Assembly (NCBI GenBank): GCA_029948255.1
Contig: JALIZF010001442.1
Location: 186,001-250,000, forward strand
Length of the DNA stretch: 64,000 bases
Source of the DNA: Telmatactis stephensoni
Lineage: Eukaryota > Cnidaria > Anthozoa > Actiniaria > Isophelliidae
Reading direction: 5' to 3'
Below are positions 35,301 to 45,315 of this stretch, one piece after another. The position numbers and the translations under genes are program-made. Positions within the stretch are counted from its first letter, which is position 1. The number at the start of each line of letters is the position of its first letter. The notes under the pieces are model-generated. The model had not been told where the DNA came from, ran no database searches, and worked only from the letters and a program-made list of their open reading frames with translations.

Positions 35301-38300
35301 GATGAGAATTTATTCACTTTGAAATTATTCCGTCATCAATACAATTTCATTACCCGCTCTGTAGTCAAGCGCATGATAATTTATTCGCTTTGTGATTGTT
35401 CCGTCATCAACACAATTTCATTACGCGCCCTGTTGTCAAGCGCATGATAATTTTTTCAGTTCGTAATTGTTCGCTCATGAATAAATTTCATTACGCGCTC
35501 TGTTTTCAAGCAGACGATAATTTATTCACTCTGTAATTGTTCCGTCATCATTACAATTTATTCTGCGCTCTTTTTTCAAGCGAATGAGAATTTGTTCAGT
35601 TCGTAATCTTTCGCTCATGAATAAATTTCATTGCGGGCTCTGTTATCAAGCGAGAATGATAATTTGTTCAGTTCGTAATTGTTGGCTCATGAATAAATTT
35701 CATTACGCGCTCTGTTGTCAAGCAGACGATAATTTGTTCAGTTCGTTATTGTTCGCTCATGAATAAATTTCATTACGCGCTGTGTTGTCAAGCGAATGAT
35801 AATTTATTCAGTTCGTAATTGTTGGCTCATGAATAAATTTCATTGTGTGCTCTGTTCCAAAACAAATGAGAATTTATTTGGTTCGTAATTGTTTTCTCAT
35901 GAATACAATTTCATTACGCCCTCTGTTGTCAAGCGGATGAGAATTTATTCACTTTGAAGTTATTCCGTCATCAATACAATTTCATTACCCGCTCTGTAGT
36001 CAAGCGCATGATAATTTATTCGCTTTGTGATTGTTCCGTCATCAACACAATTTCATTACGCGCCCTGTTGTCAAGCGCATGATAATTTTTTCAGTTCGTA
36101 ATTGTTCGCTCATGAATAAATTTCATTACGCGCTCTGTTTTCAAGCAGACGATAATTTATTCACTCTGTAATTGTTCCGTCATCATTACAATTTATTCTG
36201 CGCTCTTTTTTCAAGCGAATGAGAATTTGTTCAGTTCGTAATCTTTCGCTCATGAATAAATTTCATTGCGGGCTCTGTTATCAAGCGAGAATGATAATTT
36301 GTTCAGTTCGTAATTGTTGGCTCATGAATAAATTTCATTACGCGCTCTGTTGTCAAGCAGACGATAATTTGTTCAGTTCGTTATTGTTCGCTCATGAATA
36401 AATTTCATTACGCGCTGTGTTGTCAAGCAGACGATAATTTGTTCAGTTCGTTATTGTTCGCTCATGAATAAATTTCATTACGCGCTGTGTTGTCAAGCGA
36501 ATGATAATTTATTCAGTTCGTAATTGTTGGCTCATGAATAAATTTCATTGTGTGCTCTGTTCCAAAACAAATGAGAATTTATTTAGTTTGTGATTGTTCG
36601 CCCATGAATAAATTTCATTACGCGCTCTGTTGTCAAGCAAATGTTAATTTATTCACTCTGTAATTGTTTCGTCATCATTACAATTTATTCTGCGCTCTGT
36701 TATCAAGCGAATGAGAATTTGTTCAGCTCGGAATTTTTCGCTCATGATTAAATTTCATTTCGCGCTCTGTTGTCAAGCGCATGATAATTTATTCACTTTG
36801 TGATTGTTCCGTCATCAATACAATTTCATCACGCGCTCGGTTGTCAAGCAAATGATCATTTATTCAGCTCGTAATTATTCGCTCATGAATAAATTGCATT
36901 ACGCGCTCTGTTATCAAGCGCGAATGATAATTTGTTCAGTTCGTAATTGTTGGTTCATAAATATAATTTCATTACGCGCTCTGTTGTCAAGCGCATGATA
37001 ATTTATTCACTTTGTGATTGTTCCGTCATCAATACAATTTCATCACGCGCTCTGTTGTCAAGCAAATGATCATTTCTTCAGTTCGTAATTATTCGCTCAT
37101 GAATAAATTGCATTACGCGCTCTGTTATCAACTGCGAATGTTAATTTCTTCAGTTCGTAATTGTTGGCTTATGAATATAATTTCATTACGCGTTCTGTTG
37201 TCAAGCGAATGATAATTTATTCACTTTGTGATTGTTCCGTTATGAATACAATTTCATCACGCACTCTGTTGTCAAGCAAATGTTAATTTCTTCAGTTCGT
37301 AATTGTTGGCTCATCAACACAATTTCATTACGCGCCCTGTTGTCAAGCGCATGATAATTTTTTCAGTTGGTAATTGTTCGCTCATGAATAAATTTCATTA
37401 CGCGCTCTGTTGTCAAGCAGACGATAATTTATTCACTCTGTAATTGTTCCGTCATCATTACAATTTATTCTGCGCTCTTTTTTCAAGCGAATGAGAATTT
37501 GTTTAGTTCGCAATCTTTCGCTCATGAATAAATTTCATTGCGCGCTCTGTTGTCAAGCAAATGGTAATTTATTCAGTTCGTAATTATTCGCTCATGAACA
37601 AATTGCATTACGCGCTCTGTTATCAAGCCAGAATGATAATTTGTTCAGTTCGTAATTGTTGGCTAATGAATATAATTTCAATACGCGCTCGGTTGTCGAG
37701 CGGATGATAATTTATTCAATTTGTAATTGTTCCGTCATCAATACAATTTTATTACGCGCGCTGTTGTCATGCGCTTGATAATTTATTCACTTTGTGATTG
37801 TTCCGTCATCAATACAATTTCATCACGCGCTCTGTTGTCAAGCAAATGTTAATTTGTTCAGTTCGTTATTGTTCGCTCATGAATAAATTTCATTACGCGC
37901 TCTGTTGTCAAGCGAATGATAATTTATTCAGTTCGCAATTGTTGGCTCATGAATAAGTTTTATTGTGTGCTCTGTTCCAAATCAAATGGGAACTTATTCA
38001 GTTTGTAATTGTTTGCTCTTGAATAAATTTGATTACGCACTCTGTTTATTCACTTTGTAATTGTTCCGTCATCAATACAATTTCATCACGCGCTCTGTTG
38101 TCAAGCAAATGATAATTTCTTCAGTTCGTAATTGTTCGCTCATGAATAAATTTCATTACGCGCTCTGTTGTCAAGCAGACGATAATTTATTCACTCTGTA
38201 ATTGTTTCGTCATCATTACAATTTATTCTGCGCTCTGTTGTCAAGCGAATGAGAATTTGTTCAGCTCGGAATTTTTCGCTCATCATGAATAAATTTCATA

Positions 38301-39290
38301 GCGCGCTCTGTTTTCAAGCGGATGATAATTTATTCACATTGTAATTGTTCCGTCATCAATACAATTTCATTACGCCCTCTGTTGTCAAACGCATCATAAT
38401 TTATTTAGTTTGTAACTGTTGGCTCATGAATATAATTTCATTGCGCGCTCTGCTGTGAAGTAAACGATAATATCTTAAATTTGTAATTGTTGCGTCAATA
38501 ATACAATTTCATTGCGCGCTCTGTTCTAAAGCAAACGAGAATATATTGACTTTGTTATTGTTTTCACATGAATACAATTTCTTTGCGCGCTCTGTTCCAA
38601 AACAAATGAGAATTTATTCAGTTCGTTATTGTTGGCTTATGAATAAATTTCCTTGCGCGCTCTGTTGTCAAGCGAATGATAATTTGTTCAGTTTGTAATT
38701 GTTCCTTCATCAATACAATTTCATTACGCGCTCTTTTGTCAAGCGGATGATGATTTATTCACTTTGTAATTGTTCATCAACACAATTTTATTGCGCGCGC
38801 TGTTTTCAAGCGCTTGACAATTTATCCACTTTGCGATTATTCCGTCATCAATACAATTTCATTGCGCGCTCTGTTGTCAAGCGCATGATAATTTATTCAC
38901 TTTGTGATTGTTTCGTCATCAATACAATTTCATTACGTGTGATTGTACCGTCATCAATACAATTTCATTACGCGCTCTTTTGTCAAGCGCATGACAATTT
39001 ATTCATTTTGTAATCTTTCCGTCATCAATACAATTTCATTATTGTTCGCTCATGAATATAATTTCATTACGCGCTCTGTTGTCAAGTGCATGATAATTCA
39101 TTCAGTTCGTAGTTGTTCGCTGATGAATATAATTTCATTACGCGCTCTGTTGTCAAGCGGATAATAATTTATTCAGTTTTAATTGTTCTGTCAATACGCG
39201 CTCTGTTGTCAAGGGAATGATAATTTATTCAGTTTGGTATTGTTCGCTCATGAATATAAGTTCATTACGCGCTCTGTTTTCGTCGAAAAT
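32320..39290. repeat. satellite DNA, about 70-bp monomer, about 100 copies, with higher-order repeats
   Basis: The monomer runs GATAATTTATTCAGTTCGTA, ATTGTTCGCTCATGAATAAA, TTTCATTACGCGCTCTGTTG and TCAAGCGAAT. Monomers fall into variants (GTTCCGTCATCAATAC, GTTGGCTCATGAATA, GCAGACGATAA and others) that recur in order. Blocks at 35584 and 36219 repeat with 635-bp spacing (nine monomers), at 34126 and 34483 with 357 bp, and at 36804 and 37018 with 214 bp. No gene is inside; the open frames are by-products. Confidence 0.95.
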
Positions 39291-40209
39291 CATTGAAAAT
39301 AACCACCTTTTACGACATCTTTATATAGCTCATGAGTAAACAATATGGAGACCTCCTCTTTTTTCCCCCGGTTTTTGAGCTGCCGAACAATTATCGGCGA
39401 CCCATAATTTAGGCGCTATTCATCGAAAACTATACCTCAAAATTTCAATTTTTGTTGGTGTGGTGTTCTCTTCTCCAATATTATAACTGATGTCACAATA
39501 GCCAAAAATGTAAAATATCTTAAACATCGATGTTCCATTAATTGTACGATTGTGCATAAATTTTAGCTACAAGAGCCAATAACAAAGCGCTTTATCAAAC
39601 GAAATAATGAAGTGTTAGAATAGAATGAATTACACCGAGTCAAATTTTGTGCATTCAAAATGTCACGCAACACCTGCCGACACTTTGTTGTCTGATGAAA
39701 ACAAGTTTTCAACGACTTTGATCATTTAAAAGGAACGAATGGCCACACATTTTTGACAGATCCAGTTCAAAAGTGGTGCAAAGAGATGGCCGATGGCGCA
39801 CCGCCACTAGATCTTAGTCCTTTTCTCTCCAAGGAATACTGCACCACAAAAAAAGCAGGGCGAAAGGGGAGCGGGGTCGGGGGAGGTTGGTGTGATAAAA
39901 CCACAATTATTAAGCTAGTGATCTTATTCGATTAATGATAATTTTCATACATACACTAAAATCATTTTAGCACATTGTGTTCAGAGGTTAGACTGCAGAT
40001 TAGCTGGAGCACATGTAACCCAAGCTCTGTGTCAGTGAACTATAAGAGAATGTATGGGGTTTTTCAATACAATGCTATATTGAAGGAGGGCGAAAATTAC
40101 CAAAACTCGATATAGGCATCCCCAAAGGACACACAAAGACAACATGTAAGAAAGGTAAATTTTATTCGAATATTTCTATTGAAAATGTTGTATTGAATCT
40201 CTCATAGTA
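39291..40209. other. gene-free spacer
   Basis: No recognisable coding exon or repeat. It lies between the satellite and the hairpin. Confidence 0.4.
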
Positions 40210-40287
40210 TTTTCAGCCGTCGGGGTTTCGTGCGCCCGCGATACGGGGGAGAGTATCGCGGGCGCACGAAACCCCGACGGCTGAAAA
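40210..40287. other. perfect 35-bp-stem hairpin next to the transposon insertion
   Basis: Stem arms 40210-40244 and 40253-40287 are exact inverted copies, starting TTTTCAGCCGTCGGGG and ending CCCCGACGGCTGAAAA, with an 8-nt loop GGGGGAGA. The stem is GC-rich (GTGCGCCCGCG) within AT-rich DNA. The target duplication of the 4.8-kb element (40283-40289) overlaps the foot of the stem. Confidence 0.95.
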
Positions 40288-40944
40288 CTCACCCGTTTCT
40301 CACGTTGTAACCTAGCAATTACTACTAGTTGTTAATGGCTGTTCCCAGTTGTTACTACTACTTGTAATATCCCTAGAGCCCAGTTCTCCCTCGAAAATTA
40401 TACAATACGACTGCTTGGGTTCCCTGTGTCCTCTTTTAGTTTGGTTTTCTCAGCGAATTCTTAAGCTTAATTGTTGGAATCAAAAATTGATATATATTTT
40501 TTTCTCTTTGGACCATTATCGATATTTCAAGGTGGGTGTCCATTGTACGTAGCGGGTTTGATCGAAATCAAACAACTATAAAGTTCAATTTACAATGCCA
40601 ATTTAGTCATTGTCGATTGCCAAAGAACACGTCCGTGACGGCGATTAAACCATTAGAGGTTTGCTGCCAATAATCGGCCAGTATTATTCTATTTGAATGA
40701 ATAAGGATACTCTATCCAAACTTATGAGTGCCCAGGGCATGGGTCCTTGTGAATCTTACAACCATTCGTCACTACCAGATGAGCGAATGACGGCATAAAT
40801 AAGTACTCGTGCATATGCAGTTAAAACCTGAAGTTAAACTGCGGCTGACAGCTAGATGCTGCCCGGGGTTGATAGCAAGGATTATGAAAAAATTGCGTTG
40901 GTTGTCCGAGTTATCGATGGTCAGGCTTTACATTGATTAATAGC

Positions 40945-41545
40945 AAATAGTACGTTACAAATCCCAGCTAACAAACCCAGTAAATGTTACGTTACAAATC
41001 CCCAGCTAACAAACCCAGTAAATATTACGTTACAAATCCCAGCTAACAAACCCAGTAAATAGTACGTTACAAATCCCAGCTAACAAACCCAGTAAATGTT
41101 ACGTTACAAATCCCCAGCTAACAAACCCAGTAAATATTACGTTACAAATCCCAGCTAACAAACCCAGTAAATAGTACGTTACAAATCCCAGCTAACAAAC
41201 CCAGTAAATAGTACGTTACAAATCCCCAGCTAACAAACCCAGTAAATAGTACGTTACAAATCCCCAGCTAACAAACCCAGTAAATAGTACGTTACAAATC
41301 CCCAGCTAACAAACCCAGTAAATAGTACGTTACAAATCCCCAGCTAACAAACCCAGTAAATAGTACGTTACAAATCCCAGCTAACAAACCCAGTAAATAG
41401 TACGTTACAAATCCCAGATAACAAACCCAGTAAATAGTACGTTACAAATCCCCAGCTAACAAACCCAGTAAATAGTACGTTACAAATCCCCAGCTAACAA
41501 ACCCAGTAAATATTACGTTACAAATCCCAGCTAACAAACCCAGTA
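40945..41545. repeat. 37-38 bp minisatellite, left array (about 16 copies)
   Basis: The unit reads CCCAGTAAATAGTACGTTAC plus AAATCCCCAGCTAACAAA, with a 3- or 4-C variant. It is the subterminal repeat of the left arm, and the right arm has the inverse orientation. Confidence 0.95.
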
Positions 41546-41847
41546 CTTACACAAAACAGTAACTACTGCCTTACAAGATGCTCAGTTAACAATGCATTTT
41601 TTTTTCTGGGAAACATGAATACTCAAGTGAAAACTACATATGCATGCACAATAAACAGAGAATTTATTTACTGATCTAATAGAAAGCCGCACTGTTCTCC
41701 TTGGATCTCAAAGTGTTTACTACTGTGACTTAAACTATCTATATAATTAAACTGTGATTGTGAATGCCGGCTTTACACTTTTTTTTTGTATTATATAGAC
41801 TAATACCATGCATGGCTGGAACCAACTGAAAATCTTCCGGTACTGAG

Positions 41848-42771
41848 ATGTTCTTCTCCTCGGCTAATAGTAAAAAAGGGAAATCGCATTATGTGGTCCG
41901 AGAATACCGTGACGTTGTTGAACCGGATGGAAGTGTAAAGAGAAAAAGAGTACAAACTAAAGTTAGCTTTGGACAGCCAGGACCTGGAAGGTCAGTACTG
42001 CCTTCCTCCGAAAATGAAGACGACCGTGGAGCTATCGATGATTTTGAGTTCGATCTCTCAGACTTGGATACAGCTGAGCCGTCAGTTTCAAGTTCTACAG
42101 AACACCAGAAGAGAAAACAAAGCAGTGTAAGGCATTGGCAAGACATACGCCCTAAATTGGTGCGGGTTTCCCTTACGACGGAGGGATTCCCCAGTCAAGA
42201 AGATGCTGTGTGTAGGAAATGTAAACAGCAATCAGCCAAGTATCGATGCTTTGATTGTGGGGGCGCCGCCCTATCGATGTGCAAGTCTTGTTGTGATAGT
42301 CTGCATTCATTGGAAAATGTATTTCACTGTCCTGAAGTTTGGATAGTAAGTCACAAATCGTTTTGAGATTTGCCATGTTCAATTGCCATAAAACGTACGT
42401 ACATTTTCCTTTTTAGGATGGGGAATGGAGATCGTATATGCTTGTGGCAAGAGAATTAGTAAATCCATTTCATGATTGCACGAATGGGAAAGAAAAAAAG
42501 ACTATAACCGTAATCGATTTGAAAGGTATCTATATTATTTGAAAGTAATGAAAAGGCCCAAGAAATGTCCGTTTCATGACTATCCAATTATAGCTAGTTC
42601 TCATGGTCGGTATTTCTTTTCATAGGAAGGCATCACGATGTTCTAATCACATTCTGTCAATGCGAGTCTCCAATGGAAACTTTGGTGTCCCTACGGCTGT
42701 GGCCAGCTACACCATGTAACCCCAGCCTAGCTGGTATGCGCTCTTTTTGCGCATTTTACAGGGCACCTTAG
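41848..42771 (+). CDS. CxC2-like cysteine-cluster protein of KDZ-transposon type, lacking the transposase
   Basis: Three exons (41848-42345, 42417-42525, 42626-42771) join in frame to 250 residues. Seen: a basic N-terminus (KRKRVQTKVSFG), an acidic Ser-rich linker at about 52-85, then a Zn-binding-like cluster of Cys122, Cys125, Cys134, Cys137, Cys145, Cys148, His153, His160 and Cys161, followed by EVWIDGEW. Exon 3 gives HHDVLITFCQCES and TLVSLRLWPATPCNP. This order (C-x2-C pairs, LHSLENVFHCPEVW, FCQCES, LWPATP) is characteristic of the CxC2 region that precedes the KDZ transposase. Here the frame stops soon after LWPATP, so no catalytic domain follows. Role unknown; it could be a DNA-binding relic or an element-encoded accessory protein. 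The 3' end overlaps the minus-strand gene. The exon-3 start was fixed by reading frame. Confidence 0.8.
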
Positions 42772-43058
42772 TCCCTCCCTTGTTAGGTCTGGGTCCCCTC
42801 TTCCTCGAAAGACCCAGACGTTTCCTTTCGTTACCAATCCAGTTCTGAGATGAAACAAAAAAAAGTGTTATCATATATTAATATATTTTACAAAAGCTCT
42901 AACAGCAGCAAGCATACTTTCACTTGTGTCTGGGAAATTCCAGCTGCTTGGCCGGCGTTTTCCATCAGGTCCTCGCAGGATGACTTTGTGGAGGTCATCC
43001 CCTTGGCCCAAAACTCCATTAAAATTTTGGTTTTTACTTCGTCGAGTGATTGAGGCAT
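42707..43058 (-). CDS. small homeodomain-like DNA-binding protein in the element core
   Basis: Two exons (43058-42918 and 42844-42707) with GT-AG ends join in phase 0 to 92 residues, starting MPQSLDEVKTKILMEFW. The junction produces ISQTQVKNWIGNERKRLG at about residues 41-58, which has the pattern of a homeodomain recognition helix (QVK-W-x-x-N-x-R-K/R). It is followed by a basic GLSRKRGPRPNKGG tail. The recognition motif exists only after splicing, which argues that the gene model is real. Helices 1 and 2 are weakly conserved. Convergent with the CxC2 gene; the two coding ends overlap by 65 bp. Related genes elsewhere were not searched. Function inferred as DNA binding only. Confidence 0.7.
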
Positions 43059-43189
43059 CTACAGCAACAATAAAATTTTAAGAGCAAATTTTAATACAGG
43101 AATTCCGTTTTGCTTAAATTCCAATCCTATTCAGTTCCATTTTTCTATTTTTCCTTTCTCATCTAGTAGGGGATATCACGTCATATATC

Positions 43190-44448
43190 AGTATTGGATT
43201 TGTTAGCTAGGGATTTGTAACGTACTATTTACTGGGTTTGTTAGCTGGGGATTTGTAACGTACTATTTACTGGGTTTGATAGCTAGGGATTTGTAACGTA
43301 CTATTTACTGGGTTTGTTAGCTAGGGATTTGTAACGTACTATTTACTGGGTTTGTTAGCTGGGGATTTGTAACATAGTATTTACTGGGTTTGTTAGCTGG
43401 GGATTTGTAACGTACTATTTACTGGGTTTGTTAGCTGGGGATTTGTAACATAGTATTTACTGGGTTTGTTAGCTGGGGATTTGTAACGTACTATTTACTG
43501 GGTTTGTTAGCTGGGGATTTGTAACATAGTATTTACTGGGTTTGTTAGCTGGGATTTGTAACGTACTATTTACTGGGTTTCATTGTTAGCTGGGATTTGT
43601 AACGTACTATATATTTACTGGGTTTGTTAGCTGGGATTTGTAACGTACTATTTACTGGGTTTGTTAGCTGGGATTTGTAACGTACTATTTACTGGGTTTG
43701 TTAGCTGGGGATTTGTAACGTACTATTTACTGGGTTTGTTAGCTGGGGATTTGTAACGTACTATTTACTGGGTTTGTTAGCTGGGGATTTGTAACGTAAT
43801 ATTTACTGGGTTTGTTAGCTGGGATTTGTAACGTACTATTTACTGGGTTTCATTGTTAGCTGGGATTTGTAACGTACTATTTACTGGGTTTGTTAGCTGG
43901 GATTTGTAACGTACTATTTACTGGGTTTGTTAGCTGGGGATTTGTAACATAGTATTTACTGGGTTTGTTAGCTGGGGATTTGTAACGTACTATTTACTGG
44001 GTTTGTTAGCTGGGGATTTGTAACGTACTATTTACTGGGTTTGTTAGCTGGGATTTGTAACGTACTATTTACTGGGTTTGTTAGCTGGGATTTGTAACGT
44101 ACTATTTACTGGGTTTGTTAGCTGGGGATTTGTAACGTACTATTTACTGGGTTTGTTAGCTGGGGATTTGTAACGTACTATTTACTGGGTTTGTTAGCTG
44201 GGGATTTGTAACGTAATATTTACTGGGTTTGTTAGCTGGGATTTGTAACGTATTATTTACTGGGTTTCATTGTTAGCTGGGATTTGTAACGTACTATTTA
44301 CTGGGTTTGTTAGCTGGGATTTGTAACGTACTATTTACTGGGTTTGTTAGCTGGGATTTGTAACGTAATATTTACTGGGTTTGTTAGCTGGGGATTTGTA
44401 ACGTAACATTTACTGGGTTTGTTAGCTGGGATTTGTAACGTACTATTT
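43190..44448. repeat. 37-38 bp minisatellite, right array (about 33 copies, inverted)
   Basis: The unit reads TTTGTTAGCTGGGGATTTGT plus AACGTACTATTTACTGGG, the inverse of the left array. It has about twice the copy number and variants (GTTTCATTGTTAGC, AACATAGTA) that themselves recur in blocks, suggesting local amplification. Confidence 0.95.
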
Positions 44449-45103
44449 GCTATTAATCAATGTAAAGCCTGACCATCGATAACTCGGACAACCAACGCAA
44501 TTTTTTCATAATCCTTGCTATCAACCCCGGGCAGCATCTAGCTGTCAGCCGCAGTTTAACTTCAGGTTTTAACTGCATATGCACGAGTACTTATTTATGC
44601 CGTCATTCGCTCATCTGGTAGTGACGAATGGTTGTAAGATTCACAAGGACCCATGCCCTGGGCACTCATAAGTTTGGATAGAGTATCCTTATTCATTCAA
44701 ATAGAATAATACTGGCCGATTATTGGCAGCAAACCTCTAATGGTTTAATCGCCGTCACGGACGTGTTCTTTGGCAATCGACAATGACTAAATTGGCATTG
44801 TAAATTGAACTTTATAGTTGTTTGATTTCGATCAAACCCGCTACGTACAATGGACACCCACCTTGAAATATCGATAATGGTCCAAAGAGAAAAAAATATA
44901 TATTAATTTTTGATTCCAACAATTAAGCTTAAGAATTCGCTGAGAAAACCAAACTAAAAGAGGACACAGGGAACCCAAGCAGTCGTATTGTATAATTTTC
45001 GAGGGAGAACTGGGCTCTAGGGATATTACAAGTAGTAGTAACAACTGGGAACAGCCATTAACAACTAGTAGTAATTGCTAGGTTACAACGTGAGAAACGG
45101 GTG

Positions 45104-45315
45104 GAAAACTGAGCCTAGGGTTAGCTGGACTCAAAGGAGTGGTGTTACGTACTTCCGTTTCCGGTTTGATGTCAGCTGGTCTCTTGCATTACGTATTTGT
45201 GTTATAAATATCTCCCAAGATTCCCTCCAGTTAAGTTGTGCTGCGAAGGCAGAACTAGTGTGAAGGCGTTTATAGGGAATTTTGCAGTATTTTTAAATGA
45301 AAATAGGCTTGTACA
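45104..45315 (+). promoter_or_regulatory. DELE1 5' flank, truncated by the transposon
   Basis: Only 212 bp lie between the end of the 4.8-kb element and the DELE1 ATG. ETS-like words CTTCCG and TTCCGG sit at about 45152-45164. The basal promoter is presumably here, with the element immediately upstream. Confidence 0.5.

Larger units (their letters stand above)
40290..45103. mobile_element. 4.8-kb long-inverted-repeat element carrying CxC2 and homeodomain-like genes
   Basis: Begins CACCCGTTTCTCACGTTG and ends CAACGTGAGAAACGGGTG. A direct 7-bp duplication GAAAACT flanks it (40283-40289 and 45104-45110). The outer arms, about 655 bp each (40290-40944 and 44449-45103), are nearly identical inverted copies. 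They lead into inverted minisatellite arrays, and a unique core of about 1.6 kb (41546-43190) holds two convergent spliced genes. No DDE transposase domain is visible, so it is probably non-autonomous or a derivative. The CxC2 cargo points to KDZ (Kyakuja-Dileera-Zisupton) transposons, but those are reported with 8-bp duplications, so the superfamily stays open. Confidence 0.88.

Noticed and set aside
33968..39164. Many 60-104 residue frames within the satellite
   Set aside because: They repeat with the satellite period and have no domain or splice support.
32320..39290. CRISPR-like array
   Set aside because: Monomers are contiguous, about 70 bp, with no unique spacers, in a eukaryotic intron-rich region.
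40349..45044. Identical 67-residue frames at 40349-40552 (+) and 44841-45044 (-)
   Set aside because: Mirror images in the inverted arms of the 4.8-kb element; no recognisable protein.
45197..45315. Upstream extension of the DELE1 second-exon frame
   Set aside because: The frame has no ATG giving a better start; splicing 45337 to 45438 gives a short presequence and keeps the frame.
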